Shown here: in pieces, positions 9,007-17,839 of the stretch
Position numbering within the stretch: the first letter of the stretch is position 1
Layout of the letters: each line of letters begins with the position of its first letter
Notes under the pieces: model-generated
The model's database searches: none
The model's input: only the letters and a program-made list of their open reading frames with translations
Told to the model about the DNA's origin: nothing
Made by a program: the position numbers and the translations under genes
DNA from: JAYSYM01 sp964543475
GTDB lineage: Bacteria; Bdellovibrionota; Bdellovibrionia; Bdellovibrionales; JAMPXM01
DNA length: 64,000 nucleotides
NCBI GenBank assembly: GCA_964543475.1
Contig: CAZIYJ010000009.1
Coordinates: 1 to 64,000, forward strand
Direction: 5' to 3'

Positions 9007-9635
9007 TTCAGTTGCTCTTCGATTTTAGCAATAATTTTTTTATCAAGAGGCTTTGTCGACGAACCAAAACGTCCGATCACTTTACCTTCTCCGTTCACTA
9101 AGAACTTAACGAAGTTCCATGCAATTTCACCAGTGAATTCGCTTCCGCTTTGTTCCGTTAAATATTTATACAAAGGTTGCTTCTCGGCTCCCTTAACAGG
9201 AAGTTTTTCAAAGAGAGGGAAAGTGACGTCGTAATTTACTTTGCAGAATTTTTTGATATCTTCGTTCGACCCTGGCTCCTGGCCACCGAAATCGTTCGAA
9301 GGAAAACCTAAAACAACAAAACCTTTTTCTTTATACTTTCGAAAAAGTGTTTCGAGGTCTTTGTATTGTCCAGTGAACCCGCACTTCGAAGCTACGTTAA
9401 CAATCATAATTAGCTGTCCCTCGTAGTCCGAAATATTTACGAGTTTGCCGTCGATTGATTTTGCCGAGTACGCATGAAGCGAATCAGGTTTTCGAAGAAG
9501 CGCCTTCTGATCTGATGTGCCCTTTTCAGATTCAATCGTCGCGTCCTGGCTGGGAGTTGTTTTTGCGCCGGGTTGTGCAGATGCAAATTGAGATACAAGT
9601 AAAAGACCCAGACAAGATAATCGAAGCAACTTCAT
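9003..9635 (-). CDS. Exported glutathione peroxidase-family protein
   Basis: A 210-residue thiol peroxidase with a signal peptide (MKLLRLSCLGLLLVSQFASA) and an acidic/Ser-Thr linker, then the GPx domain. The catalytic triad is visible: Cys85 in NVASKCGFTGQY, Gln119 in FPSNDFGGQEPGS and Trp173 in IAWNFVKFLV. A second Cys in KKFCKVNYDV fits a thioredoxin-dependent peroxidase mechanism. Cytoplasmic homologues are about 160 residues, so the N-terminal extension and export are notable. It is the first gene of the operon with the NMT1-like importer. It probably detoxifies peroxides in the periplasm. Confidence 0.9.
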   Translation of the reverse strand: MKLLRLSCLGLLLVSQFASAQPGAKTTPSQDATIESEKGTSDQKALLRKPDSLHAYSAKSIDGKLVNISDYEGQLIMIVNVASKCGFTGQYKDLETLFRKYKEKGFVVLGFPSNDFGGQEPGSNEDIKKFCKVNYDVTFPLFEKLPVKGAEKQPLYKYLTEQSGSEFTGEIAWNFVKFLVNGEGKVIGRFGSSTKPLDKKIIAKIEEQLK

Positions 9636-9733
9636 AACAACTCCAAAGTGGTGCAATTCCTAGAGAAACAGTTTCTCCGAAAACGCGCTGCGCTGGCTAG
9701 CGAAAACTCATCAGTCCTGTCACACTGCTCGAT

Positions 9734-10888
9734 ATGTCACTGCCAACTCAACCTTTTCATTGTGATCTCGCGACCTCATGTTCTGGTTGTGGATGGTTTA
9801 AGTTGCCTTACGAAGAACAGAAGCGCCTCAAAATTGAAAATTTCGTAAAGACCTGGGATCAAGCAGGACTGCCAAGTCTCAGCTTTGCTCCAAAGTTTGT
9901 CAGTGTCGCGCAGGCCGGCCTTCGGGACCGAGTCGATCTCATCATCGATAACCGACCTAGTGCGAGCTCGAGTTCTCAACGAATCGGAATGTTCGATCAA
10001 GAGCATAGAGAGATTGTTGACTTGCCGATTTGTCCTCAAATTACTCAGCCACTTCAAAAGTGGTTGAGCGAATTTAGAACGATAAAATGGCCCATTCAAA
10101 GAGGCTCGGTTCGACTTCGAATTTCGCCTTCCGGCGAACGAGGAGTTTGGCTCGACTTCGCCAATGCCGACATCAAAACTTTGCTCGATGAAAAAATGAT
10201 TTTCGAAGAGCTTTTAAAGAAATCTTTCGTTGAAATCGGTCAGCGTCGAAAAAGATTGGTGCGCGGAGAAGACCGTCTGCGACTAGTAGATCCGGTCTTG
10301 CAGCCGTGGTTCGAAACTTATGTGGGCGAAAAGCTTAAGCCTACGCCCCTTCTTTGTCATGTCGGAGGTTTCACTCAAACCGGATTTCAAGCAAACCGCG
10401 CACTGATAAATGAAGTTTTCGAAATGACCCGAAACCTTGAGGCTAAGCGAGTCGCAGAGTTTGGTTCTGGAGTGGGAAATTTTACTTTGCCGCTCGCTTC
10501 GCGATTTGAAAAAGTCGAAGCATTCGAAGTGGATGCGCTGGCTTGTCAGGCTCTGACAGAAAATCTAAAACTATCGCGTCTCGAAGAAAAAGTAGTCGTG
10601 CACCAGGGAGATTTTCAGAATCTCAATGAACATCGAACATTTAACGGCGCCGACTTCGATTTAATTTTTGTTGATCCGCCACGCTCTGGCTTAAAACAAT
10701 TTCTAGATCCCCTGTTCACATCTCAATTGAAACCTAGAAATTTCATGTATATTTCGTGTTATCCAGAAAGCTTTTGTCTTGATGCTAGACGCCTTACTCA
10801 GCTTAACTATTCCTTAAAGCAGTTAACGATCGTTGATCAATTCCCGCAGACTCCTCACGCTGAGCTGGTTGCGCACTTCAGTCTATAG
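9734..10888 (+). CDS. 23S rRNA/tRNA (uracil-5-)-methyltransferase, RlmD/TrmA family
   Basis: A 384-residue SAM-dependent RNA m5U methyltransferase. Cysteines C10, C16 and C19 (C-x5-C-x2-C) plus a Cys in DLPICPQ near residue 98 match the [4Fe-4S] ligands of RlmD/RumA. The SAM-binding region is VAEFGSGVGNF. DPPRSG and the nucleophile Cys in ISCYPESF are the family's catalytic motifs, followed by the general-base Glu in PHAELV. There is no N-terminal TRAM domain, so it is shorter than E. coli RlmD (433). The target, 23S U1939-like, U747-like or tRNA U54, cannot be fixed from sequence. Confidence 0.9.
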   Translation: MSLPTQPFHCDLATSCSGCGWFKLPYEEQKRLKIENFVKTWDQAGLPSLSFAPKFVSVAQAGLRDRVDLIIDNRPSASSSSQRIGMFDQEHREIVDLPICPQITQPLQKWLSEFRTIKWPIQRGSVRLRISPSGERGVWLDFANADIKTLLDEKMIFEELLKKSFVEIGQRRKRLVRGEDRLRLVDPVLQPWFETYVGEKLKPTPLLCHVGGFTQTGFQANRALINEVFEMTRNLEAKRVAEFGSGVGNFTLPLASRFEKVEAFEVDALACQALTENLKLSRLEEKVVVHQGDFQNLNEHRTFNGADFDLIFVDPPRSGLKQFLDPLFTSQLKPRNFMYISCYPESFCLDARRLTQLNYSLKQLTIVDQFPQTPHAELVAHFSL

Positions 10889-10975
10889 GCTGTCTTCACA
10901 AATTCGCAACATCGCCAAAGCATATGTGCACTAAAGACAATTTGAACTAGCGGTGTATATTTCGTACCAACGAGT

Positions 10976-13153
10976 ATGGCGCACTTCACTCCCTTCAATA
11001 TTAAATCTCCCTTTAGCCGCCGCGGGCCCGGCACCCGATCCGAGCAGTATTTAGAATTAGTATTTGAAGCGAGCCTCGCATTGGCCTCAACACTCGACTT
11101 AGAACAGACACTCAAAACCGTTGCCCAGATGGCCGTGCCACAACTTGCAGATTGGTGTGTCGTAGATCTCATCGAAAAAAATGGTGACCTCAACCGGCTA
11201 ATTACTGCCCACAACGATCCAAAAATGGTGGAGATTGCACACGAGTTCTTTCAAGCGCATCCACCAAATTTTAGTTCCTCTGCAGGAATACCAAGAGTTG
11301 CGCGAACCGGAGAAACCGAGGTCGTCTTTCAAGTCACCGACAACATTCTCCGCTCAATGAACATGAGTGAAATTCAACTAAAGGCGGCGCGAGAGTTCAA
11401 AATACGATCCGGGATTTCAGTTCCGCTGAAATCCGGAAAGAAAATTCTCGGAGTCATGACATTTATTTATGCCGAATCTGAACGAGAGTATTCGTCTGAA
11501 GATGTCTTTTGGGCGGAAGAGATTGGCCGAAGAGCCGCAGTGGCAGTTGAAAACTCTCTCAACTATCAACACGAGCAAAAACAAAGGATGAACGCCGAAA
11601 AGGAACTTTCGCTTCTCGCCGAGGTTGTTCGCAACATGCCAGCCGGAATCATAATTGCCGAAGCCCCATCCGGAAAATTGATTTTAGGAAACGCTGAGGT
11701 GCAAAAAATATTTCGGCATCCATTTAAACCAACCGAAACTTTCGAACAATATAGCCTTTGGAATGGCTTTAAGATCGATGGCACTCCTTTTTCTTCTGAC
11801 GACTGGCAACTCGCACGCTCAATAAAAAATGGTGAGCGTATTGTTGGTGAAGAAATGAAGATCAAGCGAGGCGACAGCACTTACGGAGTGCTCTCAGTTA
11901 GTTCCGCGCCGATTTACAATCGAGAAGGCAGAATTATAGCCGGTGTCTGCGCCTTCATTGATATCACTGAAAAAAAGAATAGCGAAAATGAACTTCGCAT
12001 CGCCAAAGAAGCAGCTGAATCTGCGAGTCTTGCAAAGACGCGCTTTTTGGCAAACATGAGCCACGAGATTAGAACTCCGCTGGGAGTTATTACTGGCCAC
12101 TTGGATTTACTTCTTTCTGGCAAACAAAGCGAAGCCGAACGGCTTGAGGCCCTTCAGGTTATGAAAAGAAATGCAGACTTGCTTGAGAATTTAATTGAGG
12201 ATCTCTTGGATCTATCTCGAGTTGAAACCGGAAAGCTGCGTATCGAAAAAGTTTCGTTCTTCCTCCCAAATTTGATTGGCGACGTCTTGTCGGTAGTGAC
12301 GTTAAAGGCTGAAGAAAAGGGGCTCGAGCTTAGCTTCCGATTTATGAGTGATGTCCCTAATGAAATTATTTCTGATCCAACTCGGATTAAGCAAATTCTC
12401 ATTAACGTTCTTGGTAACGCAGTTAAGTTTACTGACAAGGGAAGTGTTTCGATTTCTGTCGATTACGCAAAGCCTTATCTCTCATTTAAAATCACTGACT
12501 CTGGGAGAGGAATAAGTTCAGGAGAGGCAGCTCGCCTTTTTCAGCCATTTACTCAGATCGACAACTCAGCTACTCGTCGCTTCGGTGGAACTGGGCTGGG
12601 CCTAGCTCTCTCTCGAAGACTTGCACAAAGCCTCGGAGGCGAACTAGTGCTCGAGCGTTCTATTCCCGACCAAGGCACAACATTCGCGATTCGCTTGCCC
12701 ATTGAGGAAGGACTCAACTCAGTTCCAATTCACGAACTTCGAAGTGAAATGAAAACTTTTAGTGCCCCTCAACAAAAACTCAATCGCCTTACAAACGTCA
12801 AAGTATTGCTCGTAGATGATTCAGCAGATAACCGACTATTAGTTTCGAAACTTCTCAAGATTGAAGGAGCCCTTGTTGAAACTGCCGACGACGGCGCAGA
12901 AGGAGTTTTAAGGGCGCTCGATGGCGACCATGACATTGTTCTAATGGACATTCAGATGCCTAGAATGGATGGCCATGAAGCCGTACAAAACCTACGCTCT
13001 GCGGGATACAATAAACCAATAATCGCTTTGACTGCCCACGCGTTTCAAGAAGAGAGAGATCGTTCGCTCCGTTTAGGATTCAACGATCATTTAACAAAAC
13101 CGATTCCACGAAATGACCTCGTCGAACGGATTCGCACTCTTACGCACCACTAA
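10976..13153 (+). CDS. Hybrid sensor histidine kinase (GAF-PAS-HisKA-HATPase-REC)
   Basis: A 725-residue soluble hybrid kinase with no membrane helix. Domains: GAF (about 25-195), PAS (210-335) ending in DITEKKNSENEL, HisKA with phospho-acceptor H363 in MSHEIRTPLG, and HATPase with the N-box (NVLGNAVKFTDKG, about 477-489), the G1-box DSGRGI and the G2-box GGTGLGLAL. A C-terminal receiver (about 608-725) carries phospho-acceptor D658 in LMDIQMPRMDG and the conserved KP near the end. No HPt or DNA-binding domain lies nearby, so the phosphorelay partner is elsewhere. It senses a cytoplasmic signal, but which one is unknown. Confidence 0.94.
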   Translation: MAHFTPFNIKSPFSRRGPGTRSEQYLELVFEASLALASTLDLEQTLKTVAQMAVPQLADWCVVDLIEKNGDLNRLITAHNDPKMVEIAHEFFQAHPPNFSSSAGIPRVARTGETEVVFQVTDNILRSMNMSEIQLKAAREFKIRSGISVPLKSGKKILGVMTFIYAESEREYSSEDVFWAEEIGRRAAVAVENSLNYQHEQKQRMNAEKELSLLAEVVRNMPAGIIIAEAPSGKLILGNAEVQKIFRHPFKPTETFEQYSLWNGFKIDGTPFSSDDWQLARSIKNGERIVGEEMKIKRGDSTYGVLSVSSAPIYNREGRIIAGVCAFIDITEKKNSENELRIAKEAAESASLAKTRFLANMSHEIRTPLGVITGHLDLLLSGKQSEAERLEALQVMKRNADLLENLIEDLLDLSRVETGKLRIEKVSFFLPNLIGDVLSVVTLKAEEKGLELSFRFMSDVPNEIISDPTRIKQILINVLGNAVKFTDKGSVSISVDYAKPYLSFKITDSGRGISSGEAARLFQPFTQIDNSATRRFGGTGLGLALSRRLAQSLGGELVLERSIPDQGTTFAIRLPIEEGLNSVPIHELRSEMKTFSAPQQKLNRLTNVKVLLVDDSADNRLLVSKLLKIEGALVETADDGAEGVLRALDGDHDIVLMDIQMPRMDGHEAVQNLRSAGYNKPIIALTAHAFQEERDRSLRLGFNDHLTKPIPRNDLVERIRTLTHH

Positions 13154-13161
13154 AGTTATAA

Positions 13162-14316
13162 TTAGGCTGCAACTGCAGCAGGAAGTTTGCAGCCACAAGA
13201 GCCGCAAAACTTTTGATTGGCTTGATATTCAGTTTGGCACTCTGGGCAATTGAGTCCCGAAGAAGGCTTTGCTTTCTTAATGAAAGTTTCTGCAGCTTCT
13301 TTCATGTCAACAAGTTCCTTGTCGTTCCACTTGTCGATCTCGCGCAAAATCTTCCAGTTCACAAAAGTGCGCTGCCACTCTCTTAGATCAAACGAAATGA
13401 AAATTCCCTTATCTGTCGACGAACGCTTTACAAACAATCCCTTGGCTTCGAGAGCCGAGAAACTATCATTCGTCAAATTCACGCCAAACTCAGTTTTGAA
13501 ACGCTCTTTAAGAGCACTAAACTCAAACTGTACGGCCCCGCGACGATCTGCTTCCGCAGTCTTAGCCACTTCAAGAATCATTGCGACAGTACCTGCGCAG
13601 GTCTCATCGACTTTTAGTAAATCGAGTTTACCCGCTTTAAAGAAGTAGTACTGATAGAATTCAAAAAAGTTTTCAACTGAAAGAAGATCAGTTAAGTGAA
13701 CGAACCCAAGCTCTTCTGTAGTTGGATCTTCAGGGCTCTTCACCATTTCCCATTTCGCCATCTCAAGCTTCACAAGTAGATTCACTGCTTGCTCAATTCG
13801 CTTTGGACTCTCAAGGAAAACTTTTTGTGCGTAGGCTTTCATGTTCGGCCAGTTCACTTTTAACTGCTCGCCGTTTTTTTCACCCTTATGAACTGCCGTG
13901 TGATAGATCGTCGCAAAAACTTTCGCAACTAGATCTGGAGGACAAGCACTGTTGTCTTTCTCCATCTTCACTGACTTTACTTCGTTGGTCATAAGCTTAA
14001 GCTTATCGCTCATGCTCTTTGTGAAAAGTTTCATGAGCTGACTTTGCCCTTCGAGCATAGTCTTTAATGCATCTACTTTTATTTCGATTACTTTTGTTTC
14101 AGCTTTAGCAACTGCCGTAGCCGTGTGCGTACCAACGCCACTGAGCAACTGCTCACCCAAAACTTGAAAGTTACCAACTGTGTAGAGTTCAATTTTCTGC
14201 TTTGCACGCTGCAAGAAAACAGTGACCGAGCCGGTCTGGATAATAAAAATACTTGTGGCTTTGTCTCCCTCTTTAAAGAGAGTCTCACCTTTTTTAAATA
14301 CTCGCGGCTCACTCAT
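13162..14316 (-). CDS. Cyclic nucleotide-binding domain protein with C-terminal zinc ribbon
   Basis: A 384-residue protein. Residues 1-115 form a cNMP-binding (CRP-like effector) domain: VFKKGETLFKEGDKATSIFIIQTGSV and a degenerate phosphate-binding cassette around LGEQLLSG. Residues 120-345 are helical, with winged-helix-like stretches of no clear family. The C-terminus (about 358-376) has a four-Cys zinc ribbon, CPECQ...FCGSCG. There is no standard CRP helix-turn-helix. The usual cassette RxA is replaced by THTATAV, so cAMP binding is uncertain. It is convergent with the hybrid kinase (8 bp between stops) and may act as a cytoplasmic signal adaptor. Confidence 0.8.
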   Translation of the reverse strand: MSEPRVFKKGETLFKEGDKATSIFIIQTGSVTVFLQRAKQKIELYTVGNFQVLGEQLLSGVGTHTATAVAKAETKVIEIKVDALKTMLEGQSQLMKLFTKSMSDKLKLMTNEVKSVKMEKDNSACPPDLVAKVFATIYHTAVHKGEKNGEQLKVNWPNMKAYAQKVFLESPKRIEQAVNLLVKLEMAKWEMVKSPEDPTTEELGFVHLTDLLSVENFFEFYQYYFFKAGKLDLLKVDETCAGTVAMILEVAKTAEADRRGAVQFEFSALKERFKTEFGVNLTNDSFSALEAKGLFVKRSSTDKGIFISFDLREWQRTFVNWKILREIDKWNDKELVDMKEAAETFIKKAKPSSGLNCPECQTEYQANQKFCGSCGCKLPAAVAA

Positions 14317-14354
14317 GATGGACTTATCGTCCTCAACGGTGAAACACTTAACCT

Positions 14355-15068
14355 GTGAATACCGCTACTTGGACTAGGTTAGTTTTAATTTTTGCGCTTC
14401 TATTCCCGGGCATAGGAGCAATTTGCTATTTTGTTCTTGCACAGGACCAATGGCTAAGAGTGATCTACTCGGCCTCGAAGGTGATTCAGTTTACCCTCCC
14501 AGTCATTTGGGTATTCGCTGTTTTGCGGGAACCATTTTCAAATCGCAAACTCACTTTTCCAAAAGTGATCGCTGGCCTTAAGACCGGGGTGATCTTCTTC
14601 GCTCTGACTTTAGTCGCGTATTTCTTTGTTTTCGAACCTCTCGATCTGCTTTCTGGATCGAGCGATGCCATTTCAGAAAAGATTAACGAGTTTGGCGTAA
14701 CGAGCCCGCTAAGTTTCATCTTGATGGCGATCTACATCTCAGTACTTCACTCATTTCTCGAAGAGTATTACTGGCGCTGGTTTGTTTTCAGAAAACTGCG
14801 GGAGTTCATGGGGTTTGGAGCATCACTCGTAATTTCAAGTATCGGCTTCACTCTCCATCACATAGTCGTCATCGGTTTTTATGCTCCCGCTAACTTTGCA
14901 CTCGTTCTCATCCCGCTCGCAGCCTTGAGTGTTTTTTGTGCCGGAGCAGTTTGGGCCTATCAGTACGAACGAAGCGGAAGTCTTTGGGTCGTTTGGATCA
15001 GCCACCTGCTTACAGATGCAGCACTTATGGTGGTCGGATATCACCTAATTTTTTCGGGTTCTCTCTAG
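14355..15068 (+). CDS. CPBP-family intramembrane metalloprotease
   Basis: A 237-residue polytopic protein with about six to seven membrane helices and the Abi/CAAX (Rce1-like) motifs: EExxxR at E136-E137-R141 (EEYYWR), FxxxH at F165-H169 (FTLHH), and HxxxD at H217-D221 (ISHLLTD). These residues form the glutamate/histidine active site of CPBP proteases, which cleave near or inside the membrane. The start is GTG at 14355. It is divergent from the cNMP-binding gene, with only 38 bp between them. The substrate is unknown; it need not process prenylated proteins. Confidence 0.87.
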   Translation: MNTATWTRLVLIFALLFPGIGAICYFVLAQDQWLRVIYSASKVIQFTLPVIWVFAVLREPFSNRKLTFPKVIAGLKTGVIFFALTLVAYFFVFEPLDLLSGSSDAISEKINEFGVTSPLSFILMAIYISVLHSFLEEYYWRWFVFRKLREFMGFGASLVISSIGFTLHHIVVIGFYAPANFALVLIPLAALSVFCAGAVWAYQYERSGSLWVVWISHLLTDAALMVVGYHLIFSGSL

Positions 15069-15159
15069 GGAAAATCGATCAAATCGGAGCCGTTTAGAGA
15101 CTTCGATTCCACTCTGGCACTACTCACAACAGAACTAACTCACTCAATAACCGTTCATA

Positions 15160-15180
15160 ACCCATAGAAATCTTATGGGT
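15160..15180. promoter_or_regulatory. Inverted repeat upstream of sigma54-like promoter
   Basis: A perfect 7-bp inverted repeat, ACCCATA (15160-15166) and TATGGGT (15174-15180), separated by 7 nt. It lies 11 bp upstream of a sigma54-like -24 element and could be a binding site for a regulator. This position is closer to the promoter than a classical enhancer site, so the assignment is tentative. Confidence 0.35.
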
Positions 15181-15191
15181 GCCATAAGTTG

Positions 15192-15208
15192 TTGGCCCGC
15201 CTTTTGCT
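15192..15208 (+). promoter_or_regulatory. Candidate sigma54 (-24/-12) promoter
   Basis: TTGGCCCGCCTTTTGCT matches the RpoN consensus TTGGCACG-N4-TTGCT at every defined base except A to C in the -24 block. GG and GC are separated by exactly 10 nt, the strict RpoN spacing. Transcription would begin near 15219, giving a leader of about 27 nt to the ATG at 15246. Sigma54 promoters need an AAA+ activator, so the gene would be condition-dependent. Confidence 0.6.
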
Positions 15209-15245
15209 TTTACATCTCTCGTAATCATCGAACATGGGGGTTCAT

Positions 15246-15752
15246 ATGAAAAAGCAAATCATCATCCTTAGCGCTCTTACCGCAATGACTCTTGCTTTCG
15301 TACAAGCCGCTGACGCAGCGCAAACATTGGTGGCTAAAGGCTACACCGCTCCGATCGAAGGTTTAATGTCTGGCGAAAGTTTCCAAGTTGAATCAAACGA
15401 AATCACAGGCGGAAAAGTAACAATCGATACTGATAATCAAACTATTGCTCTTACTATCGATAAAGAGACGAATTGCATGGGTAAACTTGTTTGCCCTCCA
15501 GCTTTAAACAACCAACTCTTTGTTAAACTTCAAATTTCTAAAATTGAGCGCGATCACTGCGGAGTTCTTGAGTACACAGCTGAACAGCAAATTACTTCAG
15601 GAAGCCAAATTCTAACTGTTCGTGATAATTCAGAAAGCATCTGCCGCACATTCATCGGCATCCCAAGAACAACTGTTTCTCTTGTGAAACAATCTCGTTC
15701 AGGCGAAGCAAGCGCACTTTTCTCTGCAGGCGCTCTCGAAGAACTTCGATAG
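15246..15752 (+). CDS. Secreted hypothetical protein, sigma54-like promoter
   Basis: A 168-residue protein with a clear signal peptide (MKKQIIILSALTAMTLAFVQAADA) and a mostly beta-rich mature part with four cysteines (NCMGKLVCP, DHCGV, SICRTF) that could form two periplasmic disulfides. The ATG at 15246 is preferred because GGGGG lies 7 nt upstream; an ATG at 15234 is in frame but lacks spacing. No family is recognised. A sigma54-like promoter sits 38 bp upstream. The next gene is convergent. The function is unknown; a small periplasmic or extracellular disulfide-stabilised protein is the best description. Confidence 0.82.
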   Translation: MKKQIIILSALTAMTLAFVQAADAAQTLVAKGYTAPIEGLMSGESFQVESNEITGGKVTIDTDNQTIALTIDKETNCMGKLVCPPALNNQLFVKLQISKIERDHCGVLEYTAEQQITSGSQILTVRDNSESICRTFIGIPRTTVSLVKQSRSGEASALFSAGALEELR

Positions 15753-15785
15753 GCTAACGCTTTTAAAGCGACATTCAGAAAATTC

Positions 15786-16877
15786 TTAGCGCCGCTCGAT
15801 ATGAAATTCGCGCGGCGTTTCTGTATCTTGGATTGTGATATCAATTGGTAAGCGAGAAATCTCTCGGCCGTCGTCTGACTCAACGTGAACGCGCCACTCT
15901 CCCGCCTGATAATTTGATTTGTAAGCGTGACCTCTGAAGCCTTCCGCGCGACCACCACTGATCGTCATCGGAATTTTGTCAGCCGAAACCCAACCCTGCC
16001 GTGGATCTTTGAAGTACCAGTGAATGAGAATCTTGTCGTTAAAGCCGGTTGGCGAAAAAATGTTCGCAAAGAAATGAATCTTGTCACCTGGCTGAGCTAC
16101 GAAATCTTGATCGCCGCGTTTCCAGAATTTCCAGGTAGGTGTTTCTGAGTATAATACATACTCTCCGTTTTCACGCTCAACCTTGTGATAAACCCCTGCA
16201 AACTGCACCGAAATCGGCACTGGCGGAATTAGGTTAAACAGGTACATCAACGTGAACACCAATAGAGTTGTCAGTGATGGATACACCAATTGTTTATGCG
16301 CTAAGTGATTTTTGTCGATTCCTCTCAAAGTGAATCGAGCGAAGACGTAGAACAAAAATCCCGACAGCACCACTGCGGCAAAGAATGGTACGAAGCCGAC
16401 AAAGCCAACAAACACCGGAATCAAAATTGCGATCACCGAACATAAACAAAGAGTAAATAGAATTGAGCGGAGAATGAGTCCGTACTTTCTGAACTGTGGT
16501 AACTCATTGGCTGCTAGTAAAATTATAAGAATCGAAAAGAAGACAAATGAGGCCGCGATCGAAGCGCTCTTGTAATAGAAAATTGAACTGAAGTTGAGCA
16601 AGTTTCCAAGGAAGAAGTGAATAATTGGTTCGCGATAAGTCCACGTCTTGCGAAGAAAGTTAGGCATCTTCAGTGGCGTAACCGTCTCTCTGATTTCACC
16701 CGATAACATGAGAGCAACAATGAGAATGTAAACGACCTGCTGAACGATGGTCGTCCAGTCATCAAGCGCTCCGGTCATGAAAATATCCCAGATGAACCCG
16801 CCAACAAAGAACGCGAGAGAGTATTTACCTTCGTTTTGCTGGAAGTTGGCTTTGAACTGTTCGATTTTTTGGTTCAC
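15786..16877 (-). CDS. DUF2914 membrane protein
   Basis: A 363-residue protein. The N-terminal ~230 residues hold about seven hydrophobic segments. The C-terminal ~120 residues are a DUF2914 domain facing the periplasm, recognisable from IHWYFKDPRQGWVSADKIP, then GGRAEGFRGHAYK and GEWRVHVESDDGREI. The family's function is not known. A DUF1338 gene lies directly upstream with a 12-nt gap, so the two probably share a transcript. Confidence 0.82.
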   Translation of the reverse strand: MNQKIEQFKANFQQNEGKYSLAFFVGGFIWDIFMTGALDDWTTIVQQVVYILIVALMLSGEIRETVTPLKMPNFLRKTWTYREPIIHFFLGNLLNFSSIFYYKSASIAASFVFFSILIILLAANELPQFRKYGLILRSILFTLCLCSVIAILIPVFVGFVGFVPFFAAVVLSGFLFYVFARFTLRGIDKNHLAHKQLVYPSLTTLLVFTLMYLFNLIPPVPISVQFAGVYHKVERENGEYVLYSETPTWKFWKRGDQDFVAQPGDKIHFFANIFSPTGFNDKILIHWYFKDPRQGWVSADKIPMTISGGRAEGFRGHAYKSNYQAGEWRVHVESDDGREISRLPIDITIQDTETPREFHIERR

Positions 16878-16889
16878 GAGATAGTAATC

Positions 16890-17714
16890 CTATTTTGATT
16901 TCTGCGAGTAAGTGCTTTCAAAAATTTTGTCGGCTGATCCCTCTACAAACCCATTGTACAGTTTTCCGCTAGAGTCATTGAATCGCTGAGCGAATTCGTA
17001 ATAGCAGCTCGGAATTTTTTCGGTTCGTTCGATGAATTTGGTTTCGACTGATTCGGCGAGAGTTGATGACTGTTCAAGGAACACGGCTTTTGATCCTTTG
17101 ATCTCTCCGCCGCTAGTGTTCAAAGCAATGCCGTTGTTTTTTAAAAAAGAATTTAAGGCAGTAAGATCACTAAAGGCCTTTAGATGATTCAGAGATACCG
17201 TGAAGTGGTTAGTTCTGAAGCCGAAAGCGTAAACCCATGCAGCGTATTCAGACTGCTTCATCAATTCCAGATAGGTTTTAAAAGAAGCCTGCCAAGCTCT
17301 GCCCGACCATAAGAGTTTGTCTTGAGAAAGAAGCTCATTCGGAATGGATGCTGCGACTTGTTCGCAAGTGTCGGCGACAAGCTCATCGAAATTCTCAACT
17401 AACAGTTCGCTAATGAAAACTCGCGGCTGATCTGGGACATTTGATTCCATGTGCTGGGCATAAAGCTTTTTTTCTTTGAAGTAGTACTCGCCTTTTACGC
17501 TATAGCCATGCTTTTCAAAGATTTTAACAAATGTCTGTAAGCCAATTCGAGGGTGCTTATAGGTACGGAAGGCAACGTGGTCGTTCTCGAGGCGAGAAAT
17601 ATTTCGGCCGGCTCGCTTTTCTTCGTTCAAAACAGAATCGTGAACTCGCTTAGCCTGCGGATTAAGAGTGATGTAGTCGGTCCAAAGATTTTCGAAAATA
17701 TTCTGTGTGCTCAT
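16890..17714 (-). CDS. DUF1338 / 2-oxoadipate dioxygenase-like protein
   Basis: A 274-residue protein of the DUF1338 family, whose characterised member HglS is an Fe(II)-dependent 2-oxoadipate dioxygenase/decarboxylase in lysine catabolism with a vicinal-oxygen-chelate fold. Visible family features are LENDHVAFRTY near residues 42-52 (metal-ligand His), ISELLVENFDEL near 100, and FRTNHFTVSLNHL near 172 (second metal-ligand His). It is a short form; HglS is about 460 residues, so substrate specificity may differ. It sits just upstream of the DUF2914 gene. The dioxygenase role is inferred from family only. Confidence 0.75.
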   Translation of the reverse strand: MSTQNIFENLWTDYITLNPQAKRVHDSVLNEEKRAGRNISRLENDHVAFRTYKHPRIGLQTFVKIFEKHGYSVKGEYYFKEKKLYAQHMESNVPDQPRVFISELLVENFDELVADTCEQVAASIPNELLSQDKLLWSGRAWQASFKTYLELMKQSEYAAWVYAFGFRTNHFTVSLNHLKAFSDLTALNSFLKNNGIALNTSGGEIKGSKAVFLEQSSTLAESVETKFIERTEKIPSCYYEFAQRFNDSSGKLYNGFVEGSADKIFESTYSQKSK

Positions 17715-17839
17715 GGCTTTCGATTTTAACGAGCCCTTTGAGAAACCTTCAAGCTTTCTCCACTTTGTGAATGAACGATTTTACCCCAAGTCCGCTAGTA
17801 TCAAATCTGGGTCCAATTTTAAACAAAGGGCGGGACAAC

